Source: Actinomycetes bacterium
GTDB lineage: Bacteria > Actinomycetota > Actinomycetes > Mycobacteriales > Mycobacteriaceae
Reading direction: 5' to 3'
NCBI GenBank assembly: GCA_023418505.1
Contig: JAEZZR010000008.1
Coordinates: 1-64,000 of the forward strand
DNA: 64,000 nt
The position numbers and the translations under genes were made by a program. The notes under the pieces are model-generated. The model saw nothing but the letters and a program-made list of their open reading frames with translations, had not been told where the DNA came from and did not search any database. This document shows, piece by piece, positions 51,556-61,039 of this stretch (position 1 is its first letter; each line of letters starts with the position of its first letter).

Positions 51556-52819
51556 CGCAACCGTCGCGCAACTAGTTAACACCCACGCTGATGCTGCTGA
51601 TCCCACCTGGCAGCGCAGCACCTATGAGCACCTGCACGCTCACCCCGAGCTCTCTGCCGTAGAGGAAAAAACTGCAGAGTTCTTGGTAGCCGAGCTGCGC
51701 CAGATGCCCGAGTTTGCCATCCACACTGGCATCGGTGGCCACGGTGTAGTTGCGGTGCTGGAAAATGGCCCAGGGCCGGTGGTGGTGTTCCGTGCCGATA
51801 TTGATGGCTTGCCGGTCACAGAAGCGACCGGAGTGCCTTTTGCGTCCGTAGAGCAGGCAGTTTCGCGCGGTGGTTCTACCAGTGGCGTGATGCATGCCTG
51901 TGGTCACGATATGCATATGACAGCGGCACTTTCGGCAGCACGAATCGTCCATGCCAGCCGGGAAAACTGGAGCGGCACCTTCGTGGCTCTGTTCCAACCA
52001 GCGGAAGAAACCGCCAGTGGTGCCGATCAGATGCTCACCGGCGGGCTTACCGAGGTACTACCTCACCCTGATGTTTACTTAGGCCAGCACGTAGTACCAG
52101 GGCCGGCCGGGCAAGTGATGTCCATGCCTGGACCGGCACTAGCAGGCTGCGATACCGTGAGCATCACGATTAAAGGCCGTTCAGCGCATGGCTCGATGCC
52201 CCACAATTCGATTGATCCCACTTATGCGGCGGCCGCGATTGTGTTGCGTTTACAGGGCATCGTCGGCCGCGAGATTCCACCGCACGATTTCGGTGTGGTG
52301 AGTGTAGGTACGCTGCAGTCTGGTAATTCCAACAACACCATCCCGGGTGAAGCACGCATTGTGCTAAATATTCGCTTCTACTCCACCGAGGTGCGTCGCA
52401 CACTGATCAACGCCATCGAGCGTGTGGTGGAAGGTGAATGCCGTGCTTCCGGTATCACCGAGCCTGCGGTGATCGAATATTCCGATCATGGTGAGGTCAC
52501 CGATAACGACTCAGACGTTTACGGCCGAGTGCGGGAAACCTTCGACGCGCTATTCGACGCCGACACGGTTACCGCCACCGCTTGGACTGCTTCGGAAGAT
52601 TTCTCGAATATCCCACGTGCCCTGGATGTGCCGTACCACTACTGGACGGTAGGCGTAACCCCACGCCAGCGGTGGGAAGCAGCCGTAGCCGCGGATCGCG
52701 TGATTGAAGATATTCCTTCCAACCACATGGCCACGTTTATTCCGGACTTTGAACCAACAATGGCGGCAACCACGAAGGCTGCCGCCGGGGCAATTCTGAC
52801 GGAACTGCACGCGCGCTAA
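51548..52819 (+). CDS. M20-family amidohydrolase / aminoacylase
   Basis: 423 residues, TTG start inside the end of the DUF4921 gene. Metal motifs are HACGHDMH (116-123) and QPAEETASGAD, with the usual VVFRADIDGLPVTE strand and the dimerisation domain (~195-315, GRSAHGSMP). Members hydrolyse N-acyl amino acids, hippurate or indole-acetyl conjugates. A corynebacterial relative (AgaA) frees body odour acids from N-acyl-glutamine, but the substrate here cannot be told. It converges on pyk with only 12 nt between them. Confidence 0.88.
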   Translation: MDSATVAQLVNTHADAADPTWQRSTYEHLHAHPELSAVEEKTAEFLVAELRQMPEFAIHTGIGGHGVVAVLENGPGPVVVFRADIDGLPVTEATGVPFASVEQAVSRGGSTSGVMHACGHDMHMTAALSAARIVHASRENWSGTFVALFQPAEETASGADQMLTGGLTEVLPHPDVYLGQHVVPGPAGQVMSMPGPALAGCDTVSITIKGRSAHGSMPHNSIDPTYAAAAIVLRLQGIVGREIPPHDFGVVSVGTLQSGNSNNTIPGEARIVLNIRFYSTEVRRTLINAIERVVEGECRASGITEPAVIEYSDHGEVTDNDSDVYGRVRETFDALFDADTVTATAWTASEDFSNIPRALDVPYHYWTVGVTPRQRWEAAVAADRVIEDIPSNHMATFIPDFEPTMAATTKAAAGAILTELHAR

Positions 52820-52831
52820 ACGCGACAAACG

Positions 52832-54259
52832 CTAGCTGCGCTGCTTCTTGATCGCGTCACCCAAGATGTGGACGTGGATCAAGTTGGTATTGCCTTCCAC
52901 TCCTGGAGGCGTACCAGCGACCACCACCGTGGTATCGCCGATCTTGTAATCCTGGTTGTCTACCAGGATCTCGTCGATGACTTCCATGATCTCGTCGGTG
53001 CTGTGCACGCGACGGGTCAGAAAGGTCTCGGCACCCCAGGTCAAAGCCAACTGGGAACGCACCGATGGCTCTGGTGTGAATACCAACAGTGGCAAATGCG
53101 AATGCAGACGAGCTACTCGACGTGCGGTATCACCCGACGAGGTAAAAGCAATCAACGCACGGGCATTCAGGCGCTCGCCAATATCGCGGGCGGCATACGA
53201 GATCACACCGCGCTTGGTACGTGGCAAGTGAGTGAGATTTGGCACGGAGCCGTCGCGCTCTGCTGCAGCCACAATACGAGACATCGTCTGTACCGTCTGC
53301 TGAGGGTACTTACCCACCGAAGTCTCACCAGAAAGCATCACTGCATCTGCGCCGTCGAGCACAGCGTTAGCCACGTCGGAAGCTTCCGCACGAGTGGGGC
53401 GCGAGTTGACGATCATCGAATCCAGCATCTGGGTAGCCACAATGACCGGACGAGCATTCTCGCGAGCAATCTGGATCGCACGCTTTTGCATCAAAGGCAC
53501 GTCTTCTAGTGGCACCTCAACGCCCAAATCGCCACGAGCCACCATGATCGCGTCGAAAGCAAGGATGACAGCTTCCAAAGCGTCGATCGCTTCAGGCTTT
53601 TCCAGCTTGGCGATCACTGGGACGCGACGTCCTTCTTCATCCATCACAGCGTGGACAAGCTCCACGTCGGAAGGCGAACGGACGAAGGACAAAGCGATGA
53701 AGTCCACACCCAACCGCAAAGCGAAGCGCAGGTCGCGCACGTCCTTTTCACTCAGCGCTGGTACGGAAATTGCCATACCTGGCAGGGAGACACCCTTGTT
53801 GTTCGAAACAGGGCCACCCTCGGTCACACGGCAGACCACGTCGTTGCCATCGACCTCGGTGCACTCCAAACCAACCTTGCCGTCGTCTACCAATAGACGA
53901 TCGCCGGGCTTGGCGTCGGCAGCTAAGTTCTTGTACGTCGTCGAAACGCGGTCGTGCGTGCCTTCGACATCATCAACGGTGATGCGCACGATTTCGTCGT
54001 TAGCCCAATACGTAGCGCCGTCCTTGAAACGACCCAGGCGAATCTTTGGCCCTTGCAAGTCGGCCAACACACCAACCGCACGGCCGGTGGCATCGGAAGC
54101 CTCGCGCACCCAGTTGTAATTCTGCTCGTGATCGGCATGCTCACCATGCGAGAAATTCAGGCGAGCCACATCCATACCGGAATTGACCAGCTCGGTGATG
54201 CCCTCTAGAGAGCCAACGGCTGGACCGAGAGTACACACAATCTTTGTTCGTCTTTGCAC
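52832..54259 (-). CDS. pyk: pyruvate kinase
   Basis: Last step of glycolysis, phosphoenolpyruvate to pyruvate with ATP formation. 475 residues. TKIVCTLGPA at the N-terminus, MDVARLNFSHG, the metal/substrate region IMVARGDLGVEVPLEDVP, and RPTRAEASDVANAVLDGADAVMLSGETS are complete. The C-terminal allosteric domain (~340-475) is present. The start ATG is 16 nt downstream of lgt, so it is probably co-transcribed with lgt. Confidence 0.97.
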   Translation of the reverse strand: MQRRTKIVCTLGPAVGSLEGITELVNSGMDVARLNFSHGEHADHEQNYNWVREASDATGRAVGVLADLQGPKIRLGRFKDGATYWANDEIVRITVDDVEGTHDRVSTTYKNLAADAKPGDRLLVDDGKVGLECTEVDGNDVVCRVTEGGPVSNNKGVSLPGMAISVPALSEKDVRDLRFALRLGVDFIALSFVRSPSDVELVHAVMDEEGRRVPVIAKLEKPEAIDALEAVILAFDAIMVARGDLGVEVPLEDVPLMQKRAIQIARENARPVIVATQMLDSMIVNSRPTRAEASDVANAVLDGADAVMLSGETSVGKYPQQTVQTMSRIVAAAERDGSVPNLTHLPRTKRGVISYAARDIGERLNARALIAFTSSGDTARRVARLHSHLPLLVFTPEPSVRSQLALTWGAETFLTRRVHSTDEIMEVIDEILVDNQDYKIGDTTVVVAGTPPGVEGNTNLIHVHILGDAIKKQRS

Positions 54260-54275
54260 GACGTCCAGCCTAGTG

Positions 54276-55181
54276 TTAGTTACTTTCTACTGCATCGCTG
54301 GCAGAGTGATTTTCAGCTCGATTAGCGCCTCGCACCTCTTCGGGCGCTTCCCTACCACTGCCCCGCAACCGCCACAGCACCACCAACGCCAGAACGAAAG
54401 TAACGCCTGCTACCAGCGAATTAATCCGCATATCGAACACCATCGTGGCCGCATCGGTGCGCATCAATTCAATCCAAGAACGGCCTAATGTGTATCCCGC
54501 CACATAGAGGGCGAAAACCTGGCCGTGGCCGAGCCGGAACCGTCGATCCGCCCACACCAGCAGCACACAAATCAGTACGTTCCACAGCAACTCGTACAAG
54601 AAGGTGGGATGGACAGTATCAATCACTACCCCGGTAGACGTGCCAGTGACAGGCGCGTAGTTGCCTAGTTCATCGACGCGCTCGTAGATCTCCAGCGCCC
54701 ACGGCACATAAGTGGTAGCACCGTAGAGTTCCTGGTTAAACCAGTTGCCCAACCGGCCGATCGCCTGGCCTAAGATGATCGCCGGTGCTGCCGCATCTAA
54801 CAGCGGTGCGAAAGGTACCTTGCGCCAACGCGCCACCGCCCAGGCCGCCAGCACACCGAGCACCACCGCACCCCAAATGCCCAAACCACCATTGGTGATT
54901 TTCAGTGCGTCCACGGGATTGCCCTGTGGGCCGAAGTACTTCTGCCAGTCGGTCATCACGTGATAGAGCCGACCGCCGATAATGCCCGCCGGGATCACGG
55001 CAATCGCAATATCGAGCACCAAATCTGGATCGCCCCCACGTGCGGCATAGCGCTTGCGCATCCAGAAAATACCGATGATCAATCCGGCGAGGATCGATAA
55101 AGCGTAGCCGCGGATTGTTAGCGGCCCTAGTTCCCATACGCCCTGTGGCGGCGAAGGGATTGCCGCCCACACACTCGTCAT
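54276..55181 (-). CDS. lgt: prolipoprotein diacylglyceryl transferase
   Basis: Adds diacylglycerol to the lipobox cysteine of prolipoproteins, such as the two lipoproteins found in this window. 301 residues from the ATG at 55181 (MTSVWAAIPSPPQG); the longer frame would start inside trpA and its extra residues are not Lgt-like. About seven membrane segments. Signature GRLGNWFNQELYG near the middle, YHVMTDW, and IWGAVVLG with LDAAAPAIILGQAIGR. The C-terminal tail is hydrophilic, Arg/Glu-rich. Confidence 0.95.
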   Translation of the reverse strand: MTSVWAAIPSPPQGVWELGPLTIRGYALSILAGLIIGIFWMRKRYAARGGDPDLVLDIAIAVIPAGIIGGRLYHVMTDWQKYFGPQGNPVDALKITNGGLGIWGAVVLGVLAAWAVARWRKVPFAPLLDAAAPAIILGQAIGRLGNWFNQELYGATTYVPWALEIYERVDELGNYAPVTGTSTGVVIDTVHPTFLYELLWNVLICVLLVWADRRFRLGHGQVFALYVAGYTLGRSWIELMRTDAATMVFDMRINSLVAGVTFVLALVVLWRLRGSGREAPEEVRGANRAENHSASDAVESN

Positions 55182-55221
55182 CTCATTCACGCTCTTCGAC
55201 GCTACACGTATCAGCCACGTA

Positions 55222-56049
55222 TCAGCAGTGTGCGCGTTGCCGCAATAGTTCCCGCTGGCAACCGTCGCGTAATTCCCGAGCCAAGTCGAGCAGCTGGGAT
55301 TCTGTGGCTTCACCCTCGCCTGTTTTGTCTGCCATCGCAGCTTTAATCAGCGCCGAACCCACAATCACACCATCGGCATATTGGGCAACCTGATGTGCCT
55401 GTGTGCCGTTGGAAATTCCTAGCCCCACGCACACCGGCGTATCGGTGAACTGGCGGGTGCGCTGCACCAACGTCTCTGCTGCATCCGAAATTGTGGTCTG
55501 AGTACCGGTAACGCCCATGTGGCTGGTGGCGTACACGAAACCCGACGAGGTCTGAGCGGTAAGCTTCAGCCGCTCGTCCTTCGAGCTCGGCGCGACCAAC
55601 ATGATGTTGGCCAAACCGTTGGCCTCTGCTGCATCCAACCATGGGCCGGCTTGCTCTGGGATCAGATCCGGAATGATGGTACCCAAACCGCCGGAAGCGG
55701 CAAGCTCTTCGGCAAAACGCTGTGGGCCGTATTGCAGGATCGGATTCCAGTAGCTCATCACCACGGCGTTGCCACCACTGGCAGTTAATTCGCGGATGAT
55801 GTCGAAAATATCGGCGACGCGGAAACCATTGGTCAACGCAGTATCCGCCGCATCCTGAATCGTTGGCCCATCCATCATCGGATCCGAAAACGGCAGCCCG
55901 ACCTCAACCAGATCTACCCCGCCGGCCACGATGGTCTTCATCTGCTCAATCGACGCTGGCACATTCGGAAAACCCGCAGGTAGATAGCCGATTAATGCTG
56001 CGCGGTCTTCGCTGCGAGCTTGCTGGAAAATATCTGCTAACCGGTTCAT
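55222..56049 (-). CDS. trpA: tryptophan synthase alpha subunit
   Basis: Cleaves indole-3-glycerol phosphate to indole, which is channelled to TrpB. 275 residues, TIM barrel; VDLVEVGLPFSDPMMDGPTIQ holds the catalytic Glu and Asp, and SGFVYATSHMGVTGT the flexible loop. The ATG follows the trpB stop with no intervening base. The C-terminal ~20 residues are Arg/Cys-containing and somewhat longer than usual. Confidence 0.97.
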   Translation of the reverse strand: MNRLADIFQQARSEDRAALIGYLPAGFPNVPASIEQMKTIVAGGVDLVEVGLPFSDPMMDGPTIQDAADTALTNGFRVADIFDIIRELTASGGNAVVMSYWNPILQYGPQRFAEELAASGGLGTIIPDLIPEQAGPWLDAAEANGLANIMLVAPSSKDERLKLTAQTSSGFVYATSHMGVTGTQTTISDAAETLVQRTRQFTDTPVCVGLGISNGTQAHQVAQYADGVIVGSALIKAAMADKTGEGEATESQLLDLARELRDGCQRELLRQRAHC

Positions 56050-57357
56050 CTACTGCTCCTGCCCTTCGTGAAGGGAAAACCACTTTGCCGCGGTATCCAC
56101 GTCCTTATCGCCTCGGCCAGAGACATTAATAATCAGCTTTGGCCGCTCCACACCTTGTTCACGCAACTGCGCCACTACTTGCTTGGCTGCAGCGACCGCG
56201 TGCGCTGATTCAATCGCCGGAATGATGCCTTCGGTCTGCGAAAGATCCTTAAACGCCTCCATCGCCTCGGCATCGGTGACCGCCACATAACGCGCCCGAC
56301 CGATATCAGCCAAGTACGAGTGCTCCGGCCCCACCCCCGGGTAATCCAGGCCCGCCGAGATCGAATGCGATTCCACGATCTGGCCATCGTCGTTTTGCAT
56401 CAATGCGGCAAACGCACCCTGGAACACACCCGGGTTACCAGCAGCAGTAATCGGTGCCGCATGGCGGCCTGAATCCACCCCATCACCGCCAGCTTCGGCA
56501 CCATAAAGCGCTACCGACTGATCATCAATAAACGAATGGAACAACCCAATCGCATTCGAGCCACCACCGACACACGCGATCACCGCATCTGGCAACTCGC
56601 CGTCGTTTTCTGCCATAAATTGCTGACGCGCCTCCGCACCAATCACCCGCTGAAAATCACGCACCATCGTGGGAAACGGATGCGGCCCGGCACAGGTACC
56701 AAAGCAGTAATAGGTGTCCTCGGCATTAGCCACCCAGTACCGCATGGCCTCGTTAATCGCGTCTTTCAGTGTCTGCGACCCCAGGTCAACCTCAATGACC
56801 TCCGCCCCCAACAAACGCATACGCGCAATATTGAGTGCTTGACGACGGGCATCAACCTTACCCATATAAATCCGGCACTGAATATCCAATAACGCACACG
56901 CCGTTGCAGTGGCCACACCGTGCTGACCCGCACCGGTTTCGGCAATAACCTTCTGCTTGCCCATGCGCTTGGCCAGCAGTACTTGCCCGAGCACATTGTT
57001 GATCTTGTGGGAGCCCGTGTGGTTGAGGTCTTCGCGCTTGAGCCATACGTCGGCAGCTACCAATTGCGAATACTTGCCCGCGTAATACAACGGCGATGGC
57101 CGGCCGGTATAAGTGCGCTGCAGGTGATCCAATTCCTGCTGGAAAGACTGATCGGCACGGGCGGCAGCGTAGCCCTCGGTGACTTCATTAATTACAGCCA
57201 TCAGCGCTTCCGGCACATATTGGCCGCCCCACTTGCCATCCCACTGGCCGATTTGATCGGCTTCGGTGGAAGTGGTCTGCGCAATCAGCTGGCCGACGGT
57301 AGGCAGCCGATTGCCTAAGCTATCGCTGTTTTTGAAATCAGTTTGAGAACTAGTCAC
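56050..57357 (-). CDS. trpB: tryptophan synthase beta subunit
   Basis: PLP enzyme joining indole and serine. 435 residues. PLP lysine in LKREDLNHTGSHKINNVLGQ; GGGSNAIGLFHSF is the phosphate-binding loop; AETGAGQHGVATAT is the catalytic Glu region. The N-terminus has ~35 variable residues. Its TAG touches the trpA ATG, so the pair is translationally coupled. trpC lies 55 nt upstream. Confidence 0.98.
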   Translation of the reverse strand: MTSSQTDFKNSDSLGNRLPTVGQLIAQTTSTEADQIGQWDGKWGGQYVPEALMAVINEVTEGYAAARADQSFQQELDHLQRTYTGRPSPLYYAGKYSQLVAADVWLKREDLNHTGSHKINNVLGQVLLAKRMGKQKVIAETGAGQHGVATATACALLDIQCRIYMGKVDARRQALNIARMRLLGAEVIEVDLGSQTLKDAINEAMRYWVANAEDTYYCFGTCAGPHPFPTMVRDFQRVIGAEARQQFMAENDGELPDAVIACVGGGSNAIGLFHSFIDDQSVALYGAEAGGDGVDSGRHAAPITAAGNPGVFQGAFAALMQNDDGQIVESHSISAGLDYPGVGPEHSYLADIGRARYVAVTDAEAMEAFKDLSQTEGIIPAIESAHAVAAAKQVVAQLREQGVERPKLIINVSGRGDKDVDTAAKWFSLHEGQEQ

Positions 57358-57412
57358 GCAGACTATTGTGACAGCATCACGCGCGGACAGCTAACGAACT
57401 TAAAAAATATTG

Positions 57413-58216
57413 CTAACGACGAAACGCCGGATGCGCGCCCGCAGCTACTAAACGTTGGCAGGCTTCAAATGGACTACCCGCGGTGACCAGCCCCTCGCCC
57501 ACCAAGACGGCATCGGCGCCTTGTTCGGCGTAAGCGCGCAGGTCCTCGGGACCTTGCACCCCAGATTCAGCGACTTTGACCACATGGTCGGGGATCATAG
57601 GTGCCAGGCGCTGGAAGACGGTCATGTCTACTTCTAGCGTCTTTAAGTTGCGGGCGTTAATGCCGATGATGCTCGCACCAGCTGCTTCGGCGCGCTCGAC
57701 TTCCTCTTCCGTATGGGCCTCGACCAGCGCATTCATACCCAGCGATTCGGTGCGATCGAGCAGCGACTCTAGCGTCGGTTGATCCAACGCAGAGACCATC
57801 AACAACACCAGGTCGGCGCCATGAGCACGCGCCTCATGCACCTGGTATGGCGTGACAATGAAATCTTTGCGCAGTACCGGAATCTCCACGGCGCGACGCA
57901 CCGCATCCAAATCCGCCAAACTGCCTTTAAATCGGCGCTGCTCGGTGAGGCACGAAATGACCGCAGCACCACCGCGCTCGTAATCAGCTGCCAGTTCTGC
58001 TGGTGCGGGAATATCAGCTAGTGCACCTTTGGAAGGGCTAGCACGTTTAACCTCTGCAATCACTTGTACACCGGAAGCGCGTAACGCCCGGCGCGCATCA
58101 ATCGCCGACGGCGCTGCCGTCGAAAGCCGTTTAATTTCGTGGTACGGGGTGATGGCTTCGCGCTCGGCGAGATCTTCGCGTACTCCGGCAATGATCTGGT
58201 CTAGTATCGTGCTCAT
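57413..58216 (-). CDS. trpC: indole-3-glycerol phosphate synthase
   Basis: 267-residue TIM barrel. VIAEVKRASPSKGALAD contains the catalytic lysine near 55-60; VLRKDFIVTPYQV, GINARNLKTLEVD and VAESGVQGPEDLRAYAEQGADAVLVGEGL are the remaining active-site strands. It is not fused to a TrpF domain. No trpD or trpG is present in the run, so those must be elsewhere. Confidence 0.97.
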   Translation of the reverse strand: MSTILDQIIAGVREDLAEREAITPYHEIKRLSTAAPSAIDARRALRASGVQVIAEVKRASPSKGALADIPAPAELAADYERGGAAVISCLTEQRRFKGSLADLDAVRRAVEIPVLRKDFIVTPYQVHEARAHGADLVLLMVSALDQPTLESLLDRTESLGMNALVEAHTEEEVERAEAAGASIIGINARNLKTLEVDMTVFQRLAPMIPDHVVKVAESGVQGPEDLRAYAEQGADAVLVGEGLVTAGSPFEACQRLVAAGAHPAFRR

Positions 58217-58228
58217 TGTCTGTCTAGG

Positions 58229-58945
58229 TTAGTTGGCGGAGCGGGGGTTGTCATTCGCAGCTTTGCCTGCGTTGTTAGCCAAGTTGCCTGCGTTGTTGTC
58301 TGTGGTGGGATCGATCCCGGCGTCGAGCGCGTCCCACATCACCCGTTCGGAATCGGGTTGTTCTTGCAAATCTTGTTCGAGGCGCTGACGACGTGCATTC
58401 GGGTTTTCGTAAATGGAGCTGGACTTTTCCATCGTCTTGCCGGGGTTTTGGATCAGTAATACCGCACCGACGATGCCAAGGGCTGCGATGATCAGACAGA
58501 GGATCGGGCCGAAGTTGTGGATGGTCATGTCTTCGACTACTGCCCAGTCCGAGACCGTCACCGGGGTGTTTTGGTGTTGCGTTGCCGCCCCGGAGGTCAA
58601 AATATCGAGTGCTCGATCGGCTTCGGCACCAGAGGTGAGCAACCGTACCGGGGTATAGGAAGCAGCAATGGCTACCACGGCTGCAGCCACGCCGATGATG
58701 CGCTTGCCGTTACGGCCGACGATCAGTGAAGCGACCACAGCTGCGAGCAATGCCAATGCATAGGCGGTGAGCTCTGGCGACCAGATCGCACCGACAATAT
58801 CGGTGACATCGCTGCCGGCTTTATCGTCGAAGGTAGCGACCGTCACCCAAGCCGTACGGCCAGCCAGCCACAGACCAATCGCACTGGCAGCGATCAGTAT
58901 CTGTGCGATACCGGTTTTGCGGCTTCTCGGTTGCGGTGTCGCCAT
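58229..58945 (-). CDS. Trp biosynthesis-associated membrane protein
   Basis: 238 residues with four membrane segments (about 12-32, 56-76, 82-100, 147-165), including GLWLAGRTAWVTVATFDDKAGSD typical of this actinobacterial family found inside trp operons (the TIGR02234 type). The function is unknown; location points to a link with anthranilate or Trp synthesis. The C-terminal ~70 residues are polar, Asn-rich and cytoplasmic in style. It sits between trpE (57 nt) and trpC (12 nt). Confidence 0.88.
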   Translation of the reverse strand: MATPQPRSRKTGIAQILIAASAIGLWLAGRTAWVTVATFDDKAGSDVTDIVGAIWSPELTAYALALLAAVVASLIVGRNGKRIIGVAAAVVAIAASYTPVRLLTSGAEADRALDILTSGAATQHQNTPVTVSDWAVVEDMTIHNFGPILCLIIAALGIVGAVLLIQNPGKTMEKSSSIYENPNARRQRLEQDLQEQPDSERVMWDALDAGIDPTTDNNAGNLANNAGKAANDNPRSAN

Positions 58946-59002
58946 CGTGCTTCTTTCCTTTTCCTCTTCGCGATCCGTGACTGATTACTTTTTACGTGCT
59001 GG

Positions 59003-60631
59003 CTATTCCGGCTCGACTACTGGCTCGGTTACGGTCTGCGCGACTGGCTGCAACGTCTGTGCCGCCGCAACTGCACGCAACACCGCTGCTGCTTTGTTAC
59101 GCGTTTCCTGATCTTCAGCTTCACCATCAGAATCAGCAACAATGCCGCCGCCGGCCTGAACGTAAACCGTGCCGTCTTTGACCAATCCTGTGCGGATGGC
59201 AATGGCCTGGTCGGTGTTACCTCTAAAGTCGAAGTAGCCTACCGTGCCACCGTAGATACCGCGCCGGGTGTCTTCGAGCTTATCGATGATGTCTAGCGCC
59301 GATGTCTTCGGTGCCCCGGAAAGCGTGCCAGCGGGAAATGTTGCGGCAAAAGCATCCACCGCATTCTTGCCTTCTGCCAGAGTGCCGGTGACATTAGAAA
59401 CCAAATGCATCACGTGGCTATAGCGCTCTACATGGCGGAAGTCATGGACTTCCACCGATCCTGGCGCACACACTCGCCCTAAATCGTTGCGGCCTAAATC
59501 CACCAGCATGATGTGTTCGCTGTTTTCTTTTTCGTCGGCAAGCAAATCCTGCTCGAGTTGACGATCCGCCGCAGCGGTAGCACCACGTGGGCGTGTACCG
59601 GCAATCGGATTGGTCACCACCTGTGTGCCCTGCACACTGACCAAGGACTCTGGCGAAGACCCGACAATATGGAACGCTGTGGCGTCAAAATCCAGGTTCG
59701 GCACGTTGATCAGGAACATGTACGGGCTTGGATTCGACGTGCGCAGCAGACGATAGATATCCAGCGCACTGGCGCAAGTGTCCATTTCAAAGCGCTGCGA
59801 CAGCACAATCTGAAACGCATCCCCGGCGCGAATATGCTCCTTGCAAATTTCAATCCGGCGCAGGTGCTCTTGCTGAGTGCGCTGACGACGGTACTGCGGT
59901 TGCGGAAACTCCACGGTTGCAGGCGGATGCTGCAGTGGCCGGGCGAGGCCGTGCACCATGGCATCCACACGGGCGACGGCGAGATCGTAGGCTTCATCCA
60001 GGCGCGCATCCGTGCCATCCCAGTTGATCGCATTAGAGATCAACCACAGCACACCCTGGTGGTGATCGAATACCGCGAGATCTTCGATCAGCAGTTGCAT
60101 CAACGGTGGGATGTTCAGATCATCGGGGCACTTGTGTTGCAGGTGTGGCTCGATGAAATGGACGGTGTCGTGCCCAAAGTAACCCACTAGCCCAGAGGTG
60201 AGCTTTGGGATGGCATCTTCTTCGGTAACTCCCAGCGAGGTAGCGAATTGCTTCGGCAATTCGGTGTGTAGCAGCTCTAGGGTTTCGGCGAGATCTTTCA
60301 GTGGTGCGCCGCCAGTTGGGGCTCCGGTAACCGGCGCACCAATCCACTTGCCTTTGCCTTGGTGATCGACTGTGAACGCGGCACGCGAGCGACACCCAAT
60401 GAAAGACCAACGCGACCACGATTGGCCAACGTCAGAAGATTCCAGCAAGAAAGTCCCCGGCTTGCCATCAGCGAGCTTGCGGAAGACGGTCAGTGCGGTT
60501 TCTCCGTCGGCAAGCACACGACGAATCACCGGCACCACGCGGTGCTCGGCGGCAAGTGCGCGGAACTGCTCGCGAGTGGTCATGGAGTGGGTAGTCATGG
60601 AGTGGGTGGTAGAAAAATCAGTGGTTGGCAT
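59003..60631 (-). CDS. trpE: anthranilate synthase component I
   Basis: Chorismate to anthranilate, with glutamine-derived ammonia from a TrpG partner encoded elsewhere. 542 residues. LLESSDVG in the N-terminal feedback-binding region is the usual Trp-pocket motif; IAGTRPRG, DLGRNDLGRV, HLVSNVTG and FPAGTLSGAPK are the catalytic blocks, and the C-terminal GGIVADSDGEAEDQET is complete. The first ~20 residues are a small repeat with extra ATGs; GAGGAG about 12 nt before 60631 favours the first one. It starts directly after the hisI stop. Confidence 0.97.
   Translation of the reverse strand: MPTTDFSTTHSMTTHSMTTREQFRALAAEHRVVPVIRRVLADGETALTVFRKLADGKPGTFLLESSDVGQSWSRWSFIGCRSRAAFTVDHQGKGKWIGAPVTGAPTGGAPLKDLAETLELLHTELPKQFATSLGVTEEDAIPKLTSGLVGYFGHDTVHFIEPHLQHKCPDDLNIPPLMQLLIEDLAVFDHHQGVLWLISNAINWDGTDARLDEAYDLAVARVDAMVHGLARPLQHPPATVEFPQPQYRRQRTQQEHLRRIEICKEHIRAGDAFQIVLSQRFEMDTCASALDIYRLLRTSNPSPYMFLINVPNLDFDATAFHIVGSSPESLVSVQGTQVVTNPIAGTRPRGATAAADRQLEQDLLADEKENSEHIMLVDLGRNDLGRVCAPGSVEVHDFRHVERYSHVMHLVSNVTGTLAEGKNAVDAFAATFPAGTLSGAPKTSALDIIDKLEDTRRGIYGGTVGYFDFRGNTDQAIAIRTGLVKDGTVYVQAGGGIVADSDGEAEDQETRNKAAAVLRAVAAAQTLQPVAQTVTEPVVEPE
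60581..60610 (-). repeat. 15-bp tandem duplication at the trpE 5' end
   Basis: Residues 8-12 and 13-17 are both TTHSM, encoded by two nearly identical 15-bp units, each ending in an in-frame ATG. Copy number changes would only add or remove alternative start codons. Confidence 0.85.
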
Positions 60632-61039
60632 TTAGCGCTGCTCCTCACTGGCCAGAACTGGGTGTACCTCGAAACAGGAACGCGTACCTGTATGGCAAGC
60701 CGCGCCGGTTTGGCGGATCTTCAGCAAAGCGGTATCACCATCGCAATCCAAGGCGACATCTTCGACGTATTGCACATGACCACTGGTCAAGCCTTTAATC
60801 CAATACTCCTGGCGAGAGCGCGACCAATACGTGCCACGGCGGGTAGCGATGGTGTAAGCCAAGGCGTACTCGTCCATCCAGGCCATCATCAGTACAGTGC
60901 CGTCGGTGACATCCTGCACAATCGCGGGCAGCAGGCCATCGGCGTTGAAGCGAGCGACGGCGCGGACATCCTGCGGCAGGGTGTAATCGGCGGGGTTATC
61001 GCTGTGCGGATTCGAGGAATCGCTCTGGTGATCGCTCAC
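60632..61039 (-). CDS. hisI: phosphoribosyl-AMP cyclohydrolase
   Basis: Third step of histidine synthesis. 135 residues; ~25 polar N-terminal residues, then MMAWMDEYAL, SRSRQEYWIKGLTSGH, DCDGDTAL and the metal-binding CHTGTRSCF. The separate phosphoribosyl-ATP pyrophosphatase (hisE) is not fused here. GTG start overlapping the hisF stop by 4 nt; its TAA is followed directly by the trpE ATG. Confidence 0.97.
   Translation of the reverse strand: MSDHQSDSSNPHSDNPADYTLPQDVRAVARFNADGLLPAIVQDVTDGTVLMMAWMDEYALAYTIATRRGTYWSRSRQEYWIKGLTSGHVQYVEDVALDCDGDTALLKIRQTGAACHTGTRSCFEVHPVLASEEQR

Noticed and set aside
55182..55313. Upstream start for lgt inside trpA
   Set aside because: The added residues are not hydrophobic Lgt sequence and overlap trpA by about 90 nt; the ATG at 55181 fits the family.
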